From assembly GCA_934234215.1 (NCBI GenBank), contig CAKQHB010000002.1:62001-126000 (forward strand): DNA of 64,000 bases, given 5' to 3'. The notes below the pieces were generated by a model. The model worked only from the letters and a program-made list of their open reading frames with translations, searched no databases and was not told where the DNA came from. Positions 59,671 through 64,000 of the stretch are shown here, in pieces; position 1 is the stretch's first letter, and each line of letters begins with the position of its first letter. Source of the stretch: an uncultured Cuneatibacter sp. (GTDB taxonomy: Bacteria > Bacillota > Clostridia > Lachnospirales > Lachnospiraceae). The translations under genes and the position numbers were made by a program.

Positions 59671-61302
59671 ATGACAATATACGATTGGTTTATCTTCTTT
59701 GGCGGTATTGGACTGTTTTTGTACGGTATGTCGATCATGTCTACCGGTTTCCGAAATGTGTTCGGTGATAAGCTGAAAGGAATTCTGGAAGGCGCAACAA
59801 AGAATCGTGTTCGCGCGGTTCTGATCGGTTTGCTGATTACGCTGATTATTCAGAGCTCTTCCGCAACAGACCTGATGGTAATCGGTTTTGTAAACTCTGG
59901 CATGATGACGCTGTCTCAGGCGATTGGTGTTATCTTGGGTGCGAATATCGGTACGACTGTGACGGCGCAGATTACCGCGTTTAACATCAGTGCATTTGCT
60001 CCGCTGTTCATCTTTATCGGTGCAGTTCTGGTGCTGTTTATGAAGCGTCAGTCGGTCAAGGGCGTCGGTAATGTTATCATGGGACTTGGTATGCTGTTTC
60101 AGGGTATTTCCCTGATGAAGAGCACGATCTCGCCTCTTGCCGAGACAGAGGCGTTTACCAGCTTCCTGTCTGCATTGTCAAACCCGCTTGCGCTGGTTCT
60201 GTTTGGTATTGCATTCACGGCATTGCTGCAGAGTTCCTCTTCTGCAACGGTTATCTTTCAGGCGTTTGCCGTGTCCGGCATTCTGACCTATCATCAGTCC
60301 GTTTATCTGGTCATCGGTTCTGCAATTGGTTCCGTTACGCCGAACCTGCTGGCATCTCTGACGGCAAACCGCAACGGTAAGAGAACTGCGTTCCTGAACC
60401 TGATCTTTAACCTGATCCGTGCTGTAGTTCTGTTGATTCTGATTACGATCTTCCCGCAGATCCTGACACTGATCCAGAAGATCACACCCAACGATGTTGG
60501 TCACCAGATTGCAAATACACACACTCTGTTTGCAATCTTTGCAGTTATCATTATGCTGCCGTTTACGGATTGGATTGTAAAGCTGTCGCAGAAGCTGATT
60601 CCTCAGAAAGAGGACGAAATCCGTCGGATTAACGACCGCAAGCTGCAGTTTATGACCTTTACCAGCACTGCATTACCGTCTATCGCACTGATTCAGGCGC
60701 GTAAGGAGATTGGTCGTATGGGGCGGATTGCCCATGAGAATCTGGAAACAGCCATTTCCTGCTTCTTCACTCCGGACGAGGAGAAAGAGCAGGAGGTTCT
60801 GGAATTGGAGGAGACCTGTGATTATCTGAACCGCGAGATCACTTCCAAGATGCTGGAACTGAAAAATCTGAATCTGTCCGAAAAGGACCTGAAGCAGATT
60901 TATTATATGACCCTTGTTTTGGCGGATGTAGAGCGTATTTCGGACCATGCAGAGAATATTGGTGAGTACGCTTCCCAGCTGCGCACAGGCAGGGCAAAGC
61001 TGTCTCCGCAGGCAGTGGAGGAGCTGCGCCGTCTGGCAGATGCAACACTGGATTCCGTGGAGACCTGTGTGGAGATCTTTGATCTGAATGAGTATGACCG
61101 CATTCCGGAAGCAGAGAAGAAGGAAGATCTGGTAGACGATATTCAGGCTGAGATCGTGGAGGCACACGCAGAGCGTTTGATGTCAGGTAACTGCGATCCG
61201 CTGGGCGGAGTCATCTTTACCGATCTGGTGACGGATCTGGAGCGTTGCTCCGATCACGCCATCAACATTGCAAATTCGTTTATTTATGACAATAACAAAT
61301 AA
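59671..61302 (+). CDS. Na+/phosphate cotransporter family protein (NptA-like) with PhoU-like domain
   Basis: A 543-residue protein. The membrane half (about 1-310) carries two QSSSA-type repeats, TLIIQSSSATDLMV and ALLQSSSSATVIF, typical of Na/Pi-II symporters, and GANIGTTVTAQI. The soluble C-terminal half (about 340-540) is a helical PhoU-like domain with DVERISDHAENIGEYA. It likely moves phosphate or another anion with Na+. I chose the ATG at 59671, 9 bases after GAGGTG, over the GTG at 59659. It has no pst or pho neighbours. Confidence 0.92.
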   Translation: MTIYDWFIFFGGIGLFLYGMSIMSTGFRNVFGDKLKGILEGATKNRVRAVLIGLLITLIIQSSSATDLMVIGFVNSGMMTLSQAIGVILGANIGTTVTAQITAFNISAFAPLFIFIGAVLVLFMKRQSVKGVGNVIMGLGMLFQGISLMKSTISPLAETEAFTSFLSALSNPLALVLFGIAFTALLQSSSSATVIFQAFAVSGILTYHQSVYLVIGSAIGSVTPNLLASLTANRNGKRTAFLNLIFNLIRAVVLLILITIFPQILTLIQKITPNDVGHQIANTHTLFAIFAVIIMLPFTDWIVKLSQKLIPQKEDEIRRINDRKLQFMTFTSTALPSIALIQARKEIGRMGRIAHENLETAISCFFTPDEEKEQEVLELEETCDYLNREITSKMLELKNLNLSEKDLKQIYYMTLVLADVERISDHAENIGEYASQLRTGRAKLSPQAVEELRRLADATLDSVETCVEIFDLNEYDRIPEAEKKEDLVDDIQAEIVEAHAERLMSGNCDPLGGVIFTDLVTDLERCSDHAINIANSFIYDNNK

Positions 61303-61313
61303 AACAAATGCAC

Positions 61314-61349
61314 AGGGCAGCGCAGTCTCAGAGGGGACTGTGCTGCTCT
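61314..61349 (+). other. Stem-loop after the Na/Pi transporter
   Basis: Arms AGGGCAGCGCAGTC and GACTGTGCTGCTCT form a strong hairpin, but no T-run follows, so it is either a poor terminator or an mRNA-stabilising structure. Confidence 0.55.
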
Positions 61350-61363
61350 GTCCTGCATTCACG

Positions 61364-61398
61364 ACAATAAAATGTTCGCGAAGCGTGCATTTTATTGT
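61364..61398. repeat. Small hairpin repeat, family C, copy C2
   Basis: Arms ACAATAAAATG and CATTTTATTGT with loop TTCGCGAAGCGTG. Compare C1 at 51502: the arms differ at paired positions and the loop differs at two positions. Confidence 0.65.
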
Positions 61399-61416
61399 TT
61401 TGAGGAGGGTTACAAA

Positions 61417-64000
61417 ATGTTAAAAAGAACTCTGGAACAGGGATGGACCCTGACAATCCTGGGAGAGAATGTATACGACATTCCGCAGAAACCAATCAAG
61501 GCAGCAGTGCCGTCTACGGTGTACAGTACCTTGCTGGAGCAGGGGCTGATGCCGGATCCGTATTACCGGGACAATGAACTGCAGGCATTAAAGCTTATGG
61601 AAAATGATTTTTTGTATGAGACAAAAATCATGATTTCCGAGCAGGAGCGGCAGGCGGATCGCGTGATTTTGCGGTTTCAGGGAATTGATACGATTGCGGA
61701 TGTGTATTTGGATGGTGTGCTGCTTGGACAGACAAATAATATGAACCGGGTGTGGGAGTTTGATATCACCGAACAGATCCGAGACGATGCTTCCGAGACA
61801 GGATATTCACTCAGAGTTGTACTGCATTCGCCTACAAGGTTCATTGCAGAGGCAGAAAAAAAGTGTCCGGTGGGGGCATCTTCTGACGCAATGCCGGGCT
61901 TTCCGCACATTCGAAAGGCAGCTTGCATGTATGGCTGGGACTGGGGCCCTCGTCTGCCTGATGCGGGCTTGTTCCGCCCGGTGACAGTGCTGGCAGTTTC
62001 CACGGCTCGTTTGGAGCAGGTGGCAGTGCACCAGGAGCATCATGTCATCGGAAAGGACGTACATGGCAATCAGGTGGATTTTGTCGATCTGGATGTGCAG
62101 GCAGAGCTGAATTGGATCACAGATCAGACACCGGTACGCGTTACTTGTCAGGTGCATGATCCGGATGGAGCGCTGGTCGGAGAGGCGGGCAGTGTTCGCT
62201 TTTCAAAAAAAGAGGGACAGCAAACAGGATTGCACATTCGCGTGCACAATCCGAGACGCTGGTGGCCAAATGGCTATGGCGAGCAGGCGCTGTATCGCGT
62301 TTGCGTGGAATTGGAGTGCGGAGAACATACGGTGCTGGATACCTGGGAGAAGCGTATCGGTCTGCGCACTGTGACAGTGAATACGGATGCCAGGTCGGAT
62401 GAGATTTTTGACGCTCATCTGAAAAATCAGCAGGAAGACCTGGATGATGGTGTGACATTTATCCAGAATGAAGGCGCGAATCGTATCATCCATACAGAGC
62501 GCCAATCGAAAAAAGTGGAAGGACATAATTTCGCATACGAAGTCAATGGATTGCAGATTTTTGCGATGGGCGCAGACTACATTCCGGAAGACAATTTGCT
62601 CACAAGGCAGACGAGAGAGCGGACGGACATGCTCCTGGCATCGGCGCAGGAAGCACATTTTAACAGTCTGCGCATCTGGGGCGGCGGTTATTTTCCGGAC
62701 GACTTTTTCTACGATGTATGTGACGAGAGAGGATTGCTGATCTGGCATGACTTTATGTTTGCCTGTGCGTCCTATGAGCTGACTCCGGAGTTTGAGGAGA
62801 ATATTTCCGAGGAGATCCGTCAAAATGTTCGGAGACTGCGGTCCCACGCATGTGTTGCACTGTGGTGCGGCAACAATGAAATGGAATCTCAGTATGTGCG
62901 GATGGATTGGCCGAAGACGAAAAAGCAGTATTTTGATTACATTCATCTGTATGAGTACATTATTCCGAAAATCGTGCACAAGGAGCATCCGGAGGCTTTC
63001 TACTGGCCGTCTTCGCCTTCTTCCGGAGGCAATTATGAGAATAGTGAGGTCGAAAATGTGGGAGATACCCATTATTGGGGCGTTTGGCATGGAAATGAGC
63101 CGTTCACCGCTTATCGAAAGCATCATTATCGCTTTTTGTCGGAGTTTGGCTTCCAGTCGTTCCCGGCATTGCAGACTGTGAAGCGCTTTACAGCGGAGCA
63201 GGATCACAATATTTTCTCCCGTGTTATGGAAATGCATCAGCGCAACACGGCGGCAAATGGTAAGATTTTGAACTATCTGTCACAAACCTATCTGTATCCG
63301 AAAAACTTTGATGAACTGCTGTATTGTTCCCAGCTGCTGCAGGCGGATGCAATCCGCTATGGCGTGGAGCATTTCAGACGGTTTCGCGGAACATGCATGG
63401 GTACCGTTGTCTGGCAGCTAAATGATATTTGGCCGGTGGCATCCTGGGCAAGCCTGGATTATTATGGAAACTGGAAGGCACTGCATTATGCGGAAAAGCG
63501 CATGTTTGCACCGGTTTTGCTGTCCTGCGAGGAACACGGGGAGATCGATCAGAAGCCATTTGTGAATACATTGCCGCATCCCATTGAGTTGAGTGCAGAT
63601 CTGCACGTTGCAAATGAGACAGCAAAGGAAGTTCACGGAATCGTGCGCTGGAGTCTGCGCAATGCGGATTCGTTCGTTATAAAGGCGGGAGAATTTGCGG
63701 TGACGGTGCAGCCTTACGACGGTACATGGCTGCCGCATCTGGACTTTTCGGAATACGATCCGCTGGAAGTGCATCTGCAATATGCGTTAGAGGTAAATGG
63801 TGAGATCGTTTCTTCCGGCACGACATTGTTCTGTGCGCCGAAGCATTATCATTTCCGAGATCCGGAGCTGACGGTATCTGTGGAAGGGGATGTTGTGACC
63901 GTGACTGCGAAGAACTATGCAAAGTCCGTCAGCGTGGAGACGGAAGATGGAATTCTGCGTCTGGGTGATAATTTTGTGGACATGGAGGCTGGAATCAGAA
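61417..64000 (+). CDS. Beta-mannosidase, glycoside hydrolase family 2 (3' end beyond window)
   Basis: 861 codons are visible and the frame is open to the right edge. The jelly-roll sugar-binding domain (start LKRTLEQGWTLTILGENVYD) is followed by an immunoglobulin-like domain and a TIM barrel. The acid/base Glu is in ALWCGNNEMESQY (about residue 490) and the nucleophile in RFLSEFGFQSFP (about 570). MYGWDWGPRLPDAGLF is typical of GH2 beta-mannosidases. It would release mannose from mannan or N-glycan oligosaccharides. There is no signal peptide, so it acts on imported oligosaccharides. Start: ATG at 61417, behind GGAGGG. Confidence 0.93.
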   Translation, partial: MLKRTLEQGWTLTILGENVYDIPQKPIKAAVPSTVYSTLLEQGLMPDPYYRDNELQALKLMENDFLYETKIMISEQERQADRVILRFQGIDTIADVYLDGVLLGQTNNMNRVWEFDITEQIRDDASETGYSLRVVLHSPTRFIAEAEKKCPVGASSDAMPGFPHIRKAACMYGWDWGPRLPDAGLFRPVTVLAVSTARLEQVAVHQEHHVIGKDVHGNQVDFVDLDVQAELNWITDQTPVRVTCQVHDPDGALVGEAGSVRFSKKEGQQTGLHIRVHNPRRWWPNGYGEQALYRVCVELECGEHTVLDTWEKRIGLRTVTVNTDARSDEIFDAHLKNQQEDLDDGVTFIQNEGANRIIHTERQSKKVEGHNFAYEVNGLQIFAMGADYIPEDNLLTRQTRERTDMLLASAQEAHFNSLRIWGGGYFPDDFFYDVCDERGLLIWHDFMFACASYELTPEFEENISEEIRQNVRRLRSHACVALWCGNNEMESQYVRMDWPKTKKQYFDYIHLYEYIIPKIVHKEHPEAFYWPSSPSSGGNYENSEVENVGDTHYWGVWHGNEPFTAYRKHHYRFLSEFGFQSFPALQTVKRFTAEQDHNIFSRVMEMHQRNTAANGKILNYLSQTYLYPKNFDELLYCSQLLQADAIRYGVEHFRRFRGTCMGTVVWQLNDIWPVASWASLDYYGNWKALHYAEKRMFAPVLLSCEEHGEIDQKPFVNTLPHPIELSADLHVANETAKEVHGIVRWSLRNADSFVIKAGEFAVTVQPYDGTWLPHLDFSEYDPLEVHLQYALEVNGEIVSSGTTLFCAPKHYHFRDPELTVSVEGDVVTVTAKNYAKSVSVETEDGILRLGDNFVDMEAGIR

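Overview
The window looks like a chromosomal segment of an endospore-forming, Gram-positive anaerobe of the class Clostridia, most likely Lachnospiraceae-like. This is inferred from SigG, SpoIVA and a PdaA-type deacetylase, a T-box leader on pheST, the Clostridia-type order of ribosome and SRP genes, an Nfn-type transhydrogenase pair, and consensus sigma-A promoters with strong AGGAGG ribosome binding sites. Most genes lie on the + strand. I see no rRNA, tRNA, prophage, transposase or CRISPR array.

Layout. 1-2324: the tail of an unknown gene, then sigG and a pdaA-like lipoprotein on the - strand. 2522-6142: a tight + operon of a degenerate sirtuin, hisH, hisF, ung and uppP. 6514-9570: a hybrid histidine kinase followed by two alkylation-repair genes (alkA, ogt). 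9854-13214: tmcAL on the - strand, then pta and the yceD-rpmF pair. 13486-20243: an esterase, plsX-acpP, rnc and smc. 20266-27584: ftsY, two amino-acid enzymes (ilvA, patB), ylxM-ffh, rpsP, khpA, rimM and trmD. 27650-34301: pepT, rplS, a decayed signal peptidase, then rbgA-lepB-rnhB-yraN-pgeF-murI. 34944-41433: an unusual PRPP synthase on the - strand, a PDZ/radical-SAM-like protein, der, plsY and spoIVA. 41623-51292: cstA, a thioesterase, T-box-pheST, secG, rnr, smpB and ssrA. 51597-64000: a small unknown protein with a secreted nuclease, an MprF-like membrane protein, an amidohydrolase, nfnAB, rfbD, a Na/Pi transporter and a beta-mannosidase that runs off the right edge.

The coding content is largely housekeeping: translation and RNA quality control (trmD, rimM, rnr-smpB-ssrA, pheST), protein export (ffh, ftsY, secG, lepB), envelope and lipid synthesis (uppP, murI, plsX, plsY, acpP), DNA repair (ung, alkA, ogt) and sporulation.

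The novel signal is in the gaps. Two families of structured, dispersed intergenic repeats recur here. Family A (11 copies, about 140 bp when complete) sits just downstream of Rho-independent terminators, always in the direction of the upstream gene, and folds into four hairpins whose arms change in compensating pairs. Family B (4 copies, about 170-210 bp) is a long foldback whose arms differ in sequence between copies but whose apex carries a conserved, covarying mini-hairpin. A third small hairpin type (C) occurs twice. These may be mobile, template-switch-maintained elements or structured RNAs. I cannot name either family from memory.
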